Below are positions 56,060 to 64,000 of a stretch of 64,000 nucleotides of DNA, in pieces. Source of the DNA: Kangiella sediminilitoris (GTDB taxonomy: Bacteria; Pseudomonadota; Gammaproteobacteria; Enterobacterales; Kangiellaceae). The DNA is taken from assembly GCF_001708405.1 (NCBI RefSeq), contig NZ_CP012418.1:2170001-2234000 (forward strand). The letters run 5' to 3'. The translations under genes were made by a program, and so were the position numbers. A model generated the notes under the pieces. It made no database searches. It was given only the letters and a program-made list of their open reading frames with translations, and was not told the DNA's origin. Position 1 is the stretch's first letter; every line of letters starts with the position of its first letter.

Positions 56060-56326
56060 CTACAGGGTCATTTTTACGCCTTCAACGGTATAAACTTCTT
56101 TATACATCGCGTCTACCTGCTCACGGTTTTCTACCGTAACCATGAAAGACAAAGATATATAATTACCGTCACGACTCATTTTTGAGGTTGGTGAGTAGTC
56201 ACTAGGCGCGTGGCGATTGACTACCTCAGCCACCTCCATATCAATACCTTCTCGATGCACAGCCATGACCTTGAAGCAAATTTCACATGGAAACTCCCAT
56301 ACTTTATCTCGATCATATTGTGTCAT
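56060..56326 (-). CDS. ybeD: YbeD/DUF493 family protein
   Basis: 88-residue ACT-like protein of the UPF0250 family: YDRDKVWEFPCEICFKVMA, MSRDGNYISLSFMV, MYKEVYTVEGVKMTL. Function unknown, but always near lipB, probably a regulatory protein. Its start overlaps the preceding aminotransferase gene by 4 bp. Confidence 0.92.
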   Translation of the reverse strand: MTQYDRDKVWEFPCEICFKVMAVHREGIDMEVAEVVNRHAPSDYSPTSKMSRDGNYISLSFMVTVENREQVDAMYKEVYTVEGVKMTL

Positions 56327-57210
56327 AACTTAGCCTCACCACTAATTTCTCCCAAGTATAAACGTTCTTTTAATACTTGGTAATATTCATACATTTGTCG
56401 CCAGACCGAGCCTGGCTGACCACTACCAATTGTAACATCATTCACTTTGACGACTGGGCGGATTTCTTTGGTTGAGCTGGTTAGCCAGATTTCATCTGCA
56501 AGCTCCAGCTCATGTTCAGGGATCGGGCGCTCTTCATACGGAATGCCATGCTGATTAGCTAATAACAGAATAAACTCCCGAGTCACACCTGCCAATAGAT
56601 GCTCACTCAAAGGCGGCGTAATGATAACACCATCCCGAACAATAAACAGGTTACTAGATGTTGCCTCACTCGCCTCACCGTTGCGTACTAATATGGTGTC
56701 ATCCGCGCCAGATTCAAGCGCTTTCTGCTTCAGCATACAGTTAGCCAGCAACGTTATTGCCTTGATATCGCATCGTTGCCAGCGGATATCCTCAGCTGTT
56801 ATTACAGAATAACCTTTAATTTCAGTAGCTTGTGAAAGCTTTTGTACGGGAGGCAACGGTGAAATCATGGCGAAAACAGTCGCCTCACCCTGCTCTGGAA
56901 AGTCGTGATGCCTCTCAACATAGACCCCGCGGGTTATCTGCAGGTAAACGGAAGCATTATCGTAAGGATTTTTCTCAATTAAGGTACCAATGATAGTTTT
57001 CAACTCATCATCAGATTGTGGCAGGGACATGTAAATTGCAGCCAGGCTCTTACGTAGCCTATTAATATGACTGGTTAAACGAAAAGGATTTCCGGCATAA
57101 ACGGGAATGACTTCATAGATACCGTCACCAAACAAAAAGCCCCGGTCCAGGACCGGGACTTTAGCTTGTTCAAGGTCTACATAATGACCATTTAGATAGG
57201 CAACTGACAT
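56323..57210 (-). CDS. dat: D-amino-acid aminotransferase (D-alanine transaminase)
   Basis: Class IV PLP aminotransferase of 295 residues. YLNGHYVDLEQAKVPVLDRGFLFGDGIYEVIP is the N-terminal motif. The PLP lysine is in RCDIKAITLLANCMLKQKAL, and the C-terminal LTSSTKEIRPVVKVN is characteristic. It interconverts D-alanine and D-glutamate. Inserted between dacA and ybeD in an otherwise E. coli-like operon; it could recycle the D-alanine released by the carboxypeptidase. The 4-bp overlap with ybeD couples translation. Confidence 0.88.
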   Translation of the reverse strand: MSVAYLNGHYVDLEQAKVPVLDRGFLFGDGIYEVIPVYAGNPFRLTSHINRLRKSLAAIYMSLPQSDDELKTIIGTLIEKNPYDNASVYLQITRGVYVERHHDFPEQGEATVFAMISPLPPVQKLSQATEIKGYSVITAEDIRWQRCDIKAITLLANCMLKQKALESGADDTILVRNGEASEATSSNLFIVRDGVIITPPLSEHLLAGVTREFILLLANQHGIPYEERPIPEHELELADEIWLTSSTKEIRPVVKVNDVTIGSGQPGSVWRQMYEYYQVLKERLYLGEISGEAKL

Positions 57211-57269
57211 AATCTCACTATACTAATTGGCTACTGCCTATAATAGTTCGGTCTTGACTGTTGAGTTAG

Positions 57270-58454
57270 TTAGTCATTAAACCAAAGGGCAATAGAGTCC
57301 CACATACGGCCAAAGAAACCTGCTTCTTCTACATTATCCAATGCTACCATAGGTAAGCGTTTAACTACCTTGTCGCCAATACTGAAGGTGACTTCGCCAA
57401 CTACCTGACCTTTTTGGATCGGGGCGATCAGCTTACCACTCATGGTATAGTTTGCTTTTAACTGATCTTTCTCTGTTTTAAGAACGGATAGCACTGCGTC
57501 CTGCGCCAAGCCTACTCCAACCTGCTCTTTTTCGCCCTTCCATACCTCAGCCTGTTTAAGCGGCTTTCCTGCGGCAAATGCATTAATATTGGTGTAGAAG
57601 CGGAAACCGAAGTTCAACAATTTGCGGCTTTCACTGGCACGAGCACTCATGCTGTCGGTACCCATAACTACAGAGATAAGACGCATTCCTTTCTTTTCGG
57701 CAGAAGACACCAGACAAAAACCAGCGTCTTCTGTATGGCCTGTTTTAATTCCATCCACACCCAAAGTAGTATCTCCTAACAACTCATTTCTATTTTTCTG
57801 AGTAATGTTGTTGTAGGTAAATTCACGCTCTGAGTACATCGCATAGTCTTCAGGGAAGTCTGCTATTAAGGCTCTTGCCAGCTTAGCCAAGTCACGGGCA
57901 GTGGTCATATGCTGCTCATGTGGAAGGCCTGTACTATTCATGAAATGAGTATCACTCATTCCCAGTCGCTTGGCATACTGATTCATTAGATCAGCAAAAG
58001 CATCTTCGCTACCCGCAATGTGCTCTGCCATGGCAATACTTGCATCATTACCCGACTGAATCACGATTCCACGGTGTAAGTCCTCCACTGACACGTACTT
58101 GTTAACCTCAACAAACATCAAGGAGCTACCTTTCAGCTTAGGGTTCTGTGCCCAGGCGTTTTCGCTGATTAAGACTTTATCATCCTCACTGATGTTACCT
58201 TTGTGTAACTGGTCAGCAATGATATAGCTGGTCATCATCTTGGTCAGACTCGCTGGAGGCAACTTTTGTCTGGAGTTTTCCTCCATCAAAATCTGCCCGG
58301 TTTCATAGTCCATTATTAACCATGAGCTGGCGTCAACACTCGGCTTCCCTGGCTGTATAGCCTGCGCATTGCTGGCTACCATCAACAAAACCAAACTAAA
58401 AATCAGTACTTCAATGGAAAAAATTCGTTTCATCATGATTTCAACACTATTCAT
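57270..58454 (-). CDS. dacA: D-alanyl-D-alanine carboxypeptidase (PBP5/6 type)
   Basis: 394 residues with a signal peptide (about 1-33), transpeptidase fold (SLTKMM = SxxK, SGNDAS = SxN, KTGHTEDAG = KTG) and the C-terminal PBP5_C beta domain plus an amphipathic tail (FFGRMWDSIALWF) for membrane contact. Trims the fifth D-Ala from pentapeptides. ATG 58454 is used; Met 7 or 8 are alternatives. Confidence 0.94.
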   Translation of the reverse strand: MNSVEIMMKRIFSIEVLIFSLVLLMVASNAQAIQPGKPSVDASSWLIMDYETGQILMEENSRQKLPPASLTKMMTSYIIADQLHKGNISEDDKVLISENAWAQNPKLKGSSLMFVEVNKYVSVEDLHRGIVIQSGNDASIAMAEHIAGSEDAFADLMNQYAKRLGMSDTHFMNSTGLPHEQHMTTARDLAKLARALIADFPEDYAMYSEREFTYNNITQKNRNELLGDTTLGVDGIKTGHTEDAGFCLVSSAEKKGMRLISVVMGTDSMSARASESRKLLNFGFRFYTNINAFAAGKPLKQAEVWKGEKEQVGVGLAQDAVLSVLKTEKDQLKANYTMSGKLIAPIQKGQVVGEVTFSIGDKVVKRLPMVALDNVEEAGFFGRMWDSIALWFND

Positions 58455-58473
58455 TTAAGCCTAAAAATATAAA

Positions 58474-59355
58474 TTAATCTGCAACTACCCGTGGTGCGCC
58501 AAAACTATACTGTTTTAACTGCGCCAGGATAGCTTCTGCGGCGCGAGGACTTTCCAGAGGACCAATCCGTACTCTTTGTAATGTCTGACCGTTGACTTCC
58601 ACTGCCGTAAGACTGATAGGTTGACGGAAATGATCACGTAACCTGGAAGCTAGCGTGTCTGCCCTCATCTCATCAGCAAAAGCACCAACCTGAACATAAA
58701 GTTTGGCGTTATCGTGTTGCTGATCCATAGGTGCAATTTCTAACTTTCCATCAGATTCAACCATGCGGTTTGCACCCTTGGGTGACTTTAATACTGTCAC
58801 CTCTACCTGGGCCGTGCCTTTATCGTCATAGCCCAGCTTCTTTGCGGCAGCATAAGACAAATCAATCAAACGATTTTTTACAAAAGGGCCCCTATCATTA
58901 ATCTTTACGATCACTGATTTACCATTATTGATGTTTGTCACCCGCGCGTAACTTGGAAGCGGCAATGTTTTATGCGCAGCGCTGAACTGATACATATCGT
59001 AAACTTCGCCTGAGGATGTACGACGACCATGAAACTTTTGCCCATACCAACTGGCCGTCCCAACTTCTTTGTAATTATTGCCAGATGCCAGTACGTGATA
59101 AACCACTCCATCCACTTCATAGTAGGGAGGATTTCCAAAAGCACTCTTCTCTTCAACCCTCGGCGTCGGCTCGATTGCCGGACCGTCCTGGAAAGAGCTT
59201 GCAGTACCATCTGGTGCATAATCCGGGATCTTTCGATCGGCAGCACTACCATAGGCTGGCTGATCATCACGGCTCACCGTAGTGGTACAAGCACTCAATA
59301 CGCTTAAAGCCAGCAAGCTGCTAATTAATTGAATACTTCGTTTCGAATGTCTCAT
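58474..59355 (-). CDS. rlpA: RlpA septal ring lytic transglycosylase (SPOR)
   Basis: 293 residues: lipobox LSVLSAC, a linker, the double-psi beta-barrel (GTASWYGQKFHGRRTSSGEVYDMY; KVIVKINDRGPF, with the catalytic Asp), and a SPOR domain at the end (LYVQVGAFADEMRADTLASRLRD). Cleaves denuded glycan at the septum. It follows mltB and precedes dacA. Confidence 0.95.
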   Translation of the reverse strand: MRHSKRSIQLISSLLALSVLSACTTTVSRDDQPAYGSAADRKIPDYAPDGTASSFQDGPAIEPTPRVEEKSAFGNPPYYEVDGVVYHVLASGNNYKEVGTASWYGQKFHGRRTSSGEVYDMYQFSAAHKTLPLPSYARVTNINNGKSVIVKINDRGPFVKNRLIDLSYAAAKKLGYDDKGTAQVEVTVLKSPKGANRMVESDGKLEIAPMDQQHDNAKLYVQVGAFADEMRADTLASRLRDHFRQPISLTAVEVNGQTLQRVRIGPLESPRAAEAILAQLKQYSFGAPRVVAD

Positions 59356-59374
59356 GCTTTATCGTCTCACACTC

Positions 59375-60376
59375 TTAAGATTCACGATGTGTCTTTTCTT
59401 TTTGCTGATGTATAGCAAATTCTGCTTCTATTTCCTGACTTAACTGGTGAACCGCCATGGCATATAACGGGCTACGGTTATAGCGCGTAATGACATAAAA
59501 ATTATGGAACCCCAGCCAATAGTCATAATGATTTTTTTGCTTAAAGTGGTAAATTCCTGCAATGTCGCTATCCTCTGCGGCTCCTTTGTAATCAAGGCCC
59601 GCCTGTTTCATTTGACTGATCGTAAATTGTGGCTTTAATTGCTCGTTCTTAAAGCGTTTGGCCATCGGCTCATCAATATCTACAAACTCAGCCACCGGCT
59701 CGCCCAATTTCCAACCGTGAACACTAAAATAATTGGCGACACTACCAATCGCATCAGCCGTATTATTGAATAAATTTATTTTACCATCACCGTCAAAATC
59801 AACTGCATAGTGCCGGTAAGAGGTTGGGATAAACTGCCCCATTCCCATGGCGCCAGCATAAGACCCTTTTGGCTCACCAATTTCCCAGCCCTGCTCTCGG
59901 GCTAGTACGAAATATTGCTCAAGCTCTCCTGCGAAAAAACTTCCGCGCTTTGGGTAGTGAAAAGCTAATGTATTGAGGGCATCAATCACCGCGTCGCTAC
60001 CCTGGATGCGACCATATTTTGTTTCCACACCAATAATTGCAGTAATTACTTCTGCAGGAACCTGGTATTTCTCTTCAGCCTTTTTTAAAAGCTCATAGTT
60101 TTCTTTATAGAATTCTACGCCTTTCTTAATTCGATCCTGCTGAATGAATATGGGTCTATATTCAAACCAGTCTTTACTCTCGGCGGGACGAGTTATTAAT
60201 TTGATAATGCTGTCTTTTACTTTAGCTTTTGACAATACAGTTTTAACATAGCTGGCAGTAAAGCCATGTTTTTCTTGCATGTGTTGAGCGAAAGCTTCTG
60301 GCTCAGTTGGTGCGCTACCACCACTTGCTGCATAACTACTCAAACCCAGTAATGCTGCTACGATAATTTTTCTCAC
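59375..60376 (-). CDS. mltB: Lytic murein transglycosylase B
   Basis: 333 residues from GTG 60376 (GGAG seven bases upstream; the frame runs to 60400). A signal peptide (RKIIVAALLGLSSYAAS) is followed by the SLT_2 domain with ITAIIGVETKYGRIQG (catalytic Glu in GVETKYG) and AMGMGQFIPTSYRHYAVDFDGDGKINL (EF-hand-like segment). No clear lipobox, unlike E. coli MltB. It lies between rodA and rlpA, an arrangement common in gammaproteobacteria. Confidence 0.92.
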   Translation of the reverse strand: MRKIIVAALLGLSSYAASGGSAPTEPEAFAQHMQEKHGFTASYVKTVLSKAKVKDSIIKLITRPAESKDWFEYRPIFIQQDRIKKGVEFYKENYELLKKAEEKYQVPAEVITAIIGVETKYGRIQGSDAVIDALNTLAFHYPKRGSFFAGELEQYFVLAREQGWEIGEPKGSYAGAMGMGQFIPTSYRHYAVDFDGDGKINLFNNTADAIGSVANYFSVHGWKLGEPVAEFVDIDEPMAKRFKNEQLKPQFTISQMKQAGLDYKGAAEDSDIAGIYHFKQKNHYDYWLGFHNFYVITRYNRSPLYAMAVHQLSQEIEAEFAIHQQKEKTHRES

Positions 60377-60418
60377 ATTCTTCTCCCAGGATGAATCCAC
60401 ATTACCCTTGAATATAGG

Positions 60419-61543
60419 TTAAGCCGAGTGTAACCGTCGGTGCGTTTGAATGGACATTAAAATGCCAAAACTAGCCATCAATGTCACAATAGAAGTACCA
60501 CCGTAACTGATCAGTGGTAATGGTAACCCGACCACCGGTAACAAACCACTGACCATTCCAATATTTACAAACAAATATACAAAAAAGGTCAGGGTTAAAG
60601 CCGCACCCAACAAGCGGCTAAAAGTATCCTGCCCTTGTAGACTGATATACAGTCCTCGCCAGATTACAAACAAATACAAAGCAAGTAGTAATATGATACC
60701 AACCAGTCCAAACTCCTCGCCCAGTACAGCAAAAATAAAGTCGGTATGTCGCTCAGGCAAGAATTCTAGCTGAGACTGAGTCCCGTTAAGCCAGCCCTTG
60801 CCATAAATTCCTCCCGAACCAATCGCGATTTGAGACTGTATAATGTGATAGCCCGAACCCAGAGGATCACTCTCTGGGTTGAGGAATGTCAGAACTCGAC
60901 CTTTCTGGTAATCATGCATAACGAAGTACCACATGATTGGTGCCATAATGACACCAATCAGCCCAGCCCCTAAAATATAACGCCAGCGCAGCCCGGCAAA
61001 GAATATAACAAAAAGACCTGATGCTGCGATTAGTAACGAGGTTCCAAGGTCTGGTTGTAGCATGATCAGTATCATCGGAGTAAAAACCAAGACCAGGCTT
61101 ATCAAAAGATGTTTAAAGCTTGGAGGCAGAGCCTTATCGGCAAAATAAGATGCGACCATGATCGGAACCGCTAATTTCATAATTTCCGAAGGCTGGAAGC
61201 GAACCCCTATATTAATCCAACGCTGAGCGCCTTTACTGGACTCACCAAAAAACAGCACTGCAAGCAGAAACCCAATCCCAACAACAAAAAATAGTGGTGC
61301 CCATTCTTTTAGCGTTCGAGGCGACACTTGCGCCAACATAAACATTGCTACCAGTCCTGCTCCGAAGCGCACCACCTGCCTTTCCACCAGAGCTAGACTT
61401 TCACCCCCAGCGCTGTATACAACCAACAGGCTGAATGCCATTAATGCTAACAACCCCAACAACAGTGGCACATCAATATGCAACCGCCATAATAAGCTAC
61501 GGCGAGCTTTGTGCGAATTGGCTGCACTAGTTCGTATCGCCAC
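60419..61543 (-). CDS. rodA: RodA peptidoglycan polymerase (SEDS)
   Basis: 374 residues with about ten membrane helices. The SEDS blocks are RWINIGVRFQPSEIMKLAVP, QPDLGTSLLI (conserved D/E), and the LPLPLISYGGTSIVTLM end. Works with PBP2 in the elongasome. GTG 61543 (GAGGAG seven bases upstream) is preferred over ATG 61564, which would overlap mrdA further and has a weak site. Confidence 0.95.
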   Translation of the reverse strand: MAIRTSAANSHKARRSLLWRLHIDVPLLLGLLALMAFSLLVVYSAGGESLALVERQVVRFGAGLVAMFMLAQVSPRTLKEWAPLFFVVGIGFLLAVLFFGESSKGAQRWINIGVRFQPSEIMKLAVPIMVASYFADKALPPSFKHLLISLVLVFTPMILIMLQPDLGTSLLIAASGLFVIFFAGLRWRYILGAGLIGVIMAPIMWYFVMHDYQKGRVLTFLNPESDPLGSGYHIIQSQIAIGSGGIYGKGWLNGTQSQLEFLPERHTDFIFAVLGEEFGLVGIILLLALYLFVIWRGLYISLQGQDTFSRLLGAALTLTFFVYLFVNIGMVSGLLPVVGLPLPLISYGGTSIVTLMASFGILMSIQTHRRLHSA

Positions 61544-63476
61544 TGTTGCTCTCCTCACCGCCATCTTCAGATTGCTGGTTAATTTGTAAAACCTCTAATA
61601 AATAAAAATCCATAATTTCACGGGCCAAAGGTGCCGCATTCGAGCCGCCACCTCCGGCATTTTCCATCATTACCGCCAACGCTATTTTCGGTCGCTTAAA
61701 GGGAGCGTAACCGATAAATAGGGCATTATCATGGAATTTTTCTGCAATTTTGGTGGCATCGTACTCTTCATCCTGTGCAATACTCTTCACCTGTGCCGTA
61801 CCGGTCTTACCCGCTACCGTATATTCCGCACCCTCAAAAGCTGTTCGGGCCGTACCTCTAGGTGGCTCGGTTACTTCCTTCATGCTGTTCTTTACCAAAT
61901 CCAGCCAACTGCCATCACTGGTATCTATCTGGTGGTATGCCATCACTGGAGTGTTTGCTTCAAAACGGTTTGCCTCGGCAAACTCTTTAACCAGCTGTAG
62001 GTTATATCGAATCCCATCATTAGCTAGTACAGCAGTTGCGTTAGCCAGTTGCAGAGGTGTTACTGTCCAGAAGCCCTGTCCAATTCCTATATTAACGGTA
62101 TCACCATTGTACCAGGGTTCTTTTCGGGTGCTTTTTTTCCACTCTCTGGAAGGCATGATGCCCACCTTTTCTTCCACAATATCAATTCCGGTTTTTTGTC
62201 CGAAACCGAACTGTCGCATCCCTTCGTAAATTTGGTTGATCCCAAGTCTAACCGAAAGGTCGTAAAAGAAGGTATCACAGGATTCAACTATAGCTTGTGT
62301 CACATCTACCGTTTTACCATGTCCCCATGCTTTCCAGTCCCGATATCGATGGTTATTGTTAGGTAATGAAAACCAGCCGGGATCACGAATTCTGGTACTG
62401 GGAGTAATGACGCCCTCTTTCAAACCTAAGAAAGCCAAATGAGGCTTAATGGTTGAAGCCGGGGGATAAGTACCCTGTACCGCCCGGTTATATAAAGGAC
62501 GCTCAGGCGTTAGCAGCTTCTGATATTCTTTGCTCGAAATACCACCGGTAAACATATTCGGATCGTAAGCTGGCTGGCTAACCATTGCCAACACACCGCC
62601 AGTAGCCGGGTCAACGGCAACAACCGCCCCGCGCACACCCTTTTCCTGCATTGACTGAGTGATCTTTTGCTGTAAAGCCAAATTGAGGTAAAGATGTAAA
62701 TCTTTTCCAGTAACTGGCTCTTTGCGTTCTAAAACACGAACCACTCGCCCACGAGCATCTGTTTCAACTTTTTCACTACCCACGTCACCGTGTAGAATAT
62801 CTTCATAATATCGTTCTAAACCCAGCTTTCCCATTTTGCCCGTCGCTGCGTAGCGCTGTCGTGTCGTCCCTATCTCACGGTTATTTGCGACGTCTCGCTC
62901 ATCCATACGGATAAGATCATCTTCCGTAATCGCCCCCATTCTGCCGAGGACATGTACCAAGGTAGCACCATAAGGGTAGTATCGTTCCAATCTTGCTTCT
63001 ACACTGACACCGGGGAAAAAGTGCTGGTTAATTGAAAAGGTTGCCACTTCCTGTTCTGTAAGGTTGGTTTTAATAGCGTAGGAATTGAATTTGGGGCGGA
63101 ACTTGATCTGCTCTAAAAACTTTTCAATTTGCTCGTCTGAAATACTGAATATCTGCTTCAATCGCATGACCGTATCGGCCATGTTATCAACCTGCTCCGG
63201 TACCACCTCCAGTGCAAAGATCGAACGGTTTTGTGCCAGCAGCTTCCCGGTCTGGTCATAAATCAGACCGCGAACCGGTGCAATCGGCCGGACCTGAATT
63301 CTATTATTTTCCGACTGAGTCTGATATTTATCATGCTCCAGTACCTGGAGTTTAATTTCTCGAGCTAATAAAAAGCCCATCAAGCCGACCACTATGATCA
63401 AAGCTATAACGCAACGTATGTAGAATATGGACGTCTCTCGTCCTACATCCTTTGTAGCTTCACGCTTTTTTAACAT
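61527..63476 (-). CDS. mrdA: Penicillin-binding protein 2
   Basis: 649 residues: one membrane helix (about 20-40), a pedestal/dimerisation domain (about 60-260), and the transpeptidase (about 265-625) with ASTIKP (SxxK), SCD (SxN) and KTGTAQV (KTG). It is the elongation-specific cross-linking enzyme. Its stop is inside the rodA start region, so the two are translated together. The C-terminus is acidic. Confidence 0.96.
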   Translation of the reverse strand: MLKKREATKDVGRETSIFYIRCVIALIIVVGLMGFLLAREIKLQVLEHDKYQTQSENNRIQVRPIAPVRGLIYDQTGKLLAQNRSIFALEVVPEQVDNMADTVMRLKQIFSISDEQIEKFLEQIKFRPKFNSYAIKTNLTEQEVATFSINQHFFPGVSVEARLERYYPYGATLVHVLGRMGAITEDDLIRMDERDVANNREIGTTRQRYAATGKMGKLGLERYYEDILHGDVGSEKVETDARGRVVRVLERKEPVTGKDLHLYLNLALQQKITQSMQEKGVRGAVVAVDPATGGVLAMVSQPAYDPNMFTGGISSKEYQKLLTPERPLYNRAVQGTYPPASTIKPHLAFLGLKEGVITPSTRIRDPGWFSLPNNNHRYRDWKAWGHGKTVDVTQAIVESCDTFFYDLSVRLGINQIYEGMRQFGFGQKTGIDIVEEKVGIMPSREWKKSTRKEPWYNGDTVNIGIGQGFWTVTPLQLANATAVLANDGIRYNLQLVKEFAEANRFEANTPVMAYHQIDTSDGSWLDLVKNSMKEVTEPPRGTARTAFEGAEYTVAGKTGTAQVKSIAQDEEYDATKIAEKFHDNALFIGYAPFKRPKIALAVMMENAGGGGSNAAPLAREIMDFYLLEVLQINQQSEDGGEESNSGDTN

Positions 63477-63529
63477 GTTAAATGACTAGACCCTTCATGA
63501 GGTTCTTATGTGCACTGTATTACAAACGG

Positions 63530-64000
63530 TTATTCGCGGTGATACGGATGATTTACCGTAACCGACCAGGCTCGATACAACGCTTCCGCAATCAATACGC
63601 GAACTAAAGGATGCGGAAAAGTTAAATTTGATAATGAAATTTTCTGATTTGCTCTTTGCAAACAAGCCGGGGCCAGTCCTTCCGGACCGCCAACCAGCAA
63701 CACGACATTAGGGTGATTTAACTGCCAATGCTCTATTTGAGAAGCTAATTGCGACGTTGAGTATTGCTTACCCTTAACGTCCAGGGCTATGACCCAGTCG
63801 CCACTGGAAATATGTGACAACATAGCCTCACCTTCTTTATCAGTTAAACGCACTATGTCCGCGTTCTTGCCTCGTTTGACCGCTGGAACTTCAACGAGTT
63901 CCAATGCAAAATCTCTGGGGAATCGCCGCGCATATTCTTTATAGCCCTGCTCTACCCAGCCCGGCATCTTTTGACCAACGGTGATTAAGCGTAATTGCAT
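63530..64000 (-). CDS. rlmH: 23S rRNA (pseudouridine1915-N3)-methyltransferase
   Basis: 156 residues, complete, with the ATG ending at the last base of the window. A SPOUT-fold protein: [11 protein letters not shown] holds the SAM-binding trefoil loop, and [25 protein letters not shown] the knot, with YHRE at the C-terminus. First gene of the rod-shape operon; rsfS and nadD, usual neighbours, would lie outside the window. Confidence 0.97.
   Translation of the reverse strand: MQLRLITVGQKMPGWVEQGYKEYARRFPRDFALELVEVPAVKRGKNADIVRLTDKEGEAMLSHISSGDWVIALDVKGKQYSTSQLASQIEHWQLNHPNVVLLVGGPEGLAPACLQRANQKISLSNLTFPHPLVRVLIAEALYRAWSVTVNHPYHRE

Noticed and set aside
57115-57160. GC-rich hairpin resembling a terminator (CCCGGTCC/GGACCGGG)
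   Set aside because: Lies inside the aminotransferase coding sequence over conserved codons (VLDRGFLFGDG), so it is incidental.
1-64000. CRISPR arrays, tRNA or rRNA genes, prophage or insertion sequences
   Set aside because: Looked for and not seen: no regularly spaced repeats, no cloverleaf-like tRNA sequence noticed, and no transposase, integrase or phage structural genes.

Overview
The window is a stretch of gammaproteobacterial chromosome with moderate GC. Gene order (dksA-gluQ-pcnB-folK-panB-panC; rlmH-mrdA-rodA-mltB-rlpA-dacA-ybeD-lipB-lipA; M23 peptidase-anmK-erpA), DUF6776, a complete lower kynurenine pathway and the general protein flavour suggest a marine, protein-degrading, Kangiella-like member of the Gammaproteobacteria. 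The genus is an inference. I found no rRNA or tRNA genes, prophage, CRISPR array or complete insertion sequence.

Layout. 1-7.9 kb: cell-envelope block (M23 endopeptidase, AnmK, a membrane diguanylate cyclase, ErpA, a bactofilin with its DUF6776 partner), then a ClC-type channel gene broken by a one-base frameshift, and HemJ. 7.9-13.7 kb: DUF817, then a minus-strand ECF sigma / anti-sigma / YbjQ / MsrA-Trx-MsrB block with a candidate self-recognised ECF promoter, then YghU and rubredoxin. 13.8-18 kb: pyrB, hemL, and a second diguanylate cyclase whose predicted periplasmic domain looks like a prenyltransferase/terpene-cyclase toroid and which is cut by an in-frame TAA. 18-29.8 kb: tryptophan catabolism through 3-hydroxyanthranilate (SDR, aminomuconate-semialdehyde dehydrogenase, 2-aminomuconate deaminase, HAAO, ACMSD, formamidase candidate, KynU, KMO) plus a coupled M28 peptidase; DUF885 and YajQ lie between the two halves. 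29.8-36.5 kb: HIT protein, PBP1b, ThpR, PepB, RibA, alpha/beta hydrolase, Rieske protein. 36.5-37.2 kb: a small AT-rich accessory patch. 37.2-45.9 kb: SfsA, DksA and the dksA-panC block, then Acs. 45.9-49.2 kb: DUF1853 and a CpxRA-like two-component system with a candidate divergent small RNA. 49.2-54.1 kb: LysE and DedA transporters, two unrecognised genes, M48 lipoprotein, GST, SlyD. 54.3-64 kb: the lipoate and rod-shape/peptidoglycan operon, ending at the first base of rlmH.

Working together: the kynurenine genes would turn N-formylkynurenine into 2-aminomuconate and then oxalocrotonate. No tryptophan 2,3-dioxygenase is visible here. Peptidases (M28, PepB, DUF885) fit an amino-acid-fed lifestyle. 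Rod-shape (PBP2/RodA), PBP1b, D-Ala carboxypeptidase, D-amino-acid transaminase, MltB, RlpA, AnmK, M23 and bactofilin form an envelope-building set, with a CpxRA-like system as the likely envelope-stress sensor. Two genes are disrupted (ClC and the second cyclase), either by real decay or by assembly error.

Most function calls rest on motifs and family resemblance read by eye. Start codons were moved from the longest open frame where a Shine-Dalgarno sequence or family length favoured another start.
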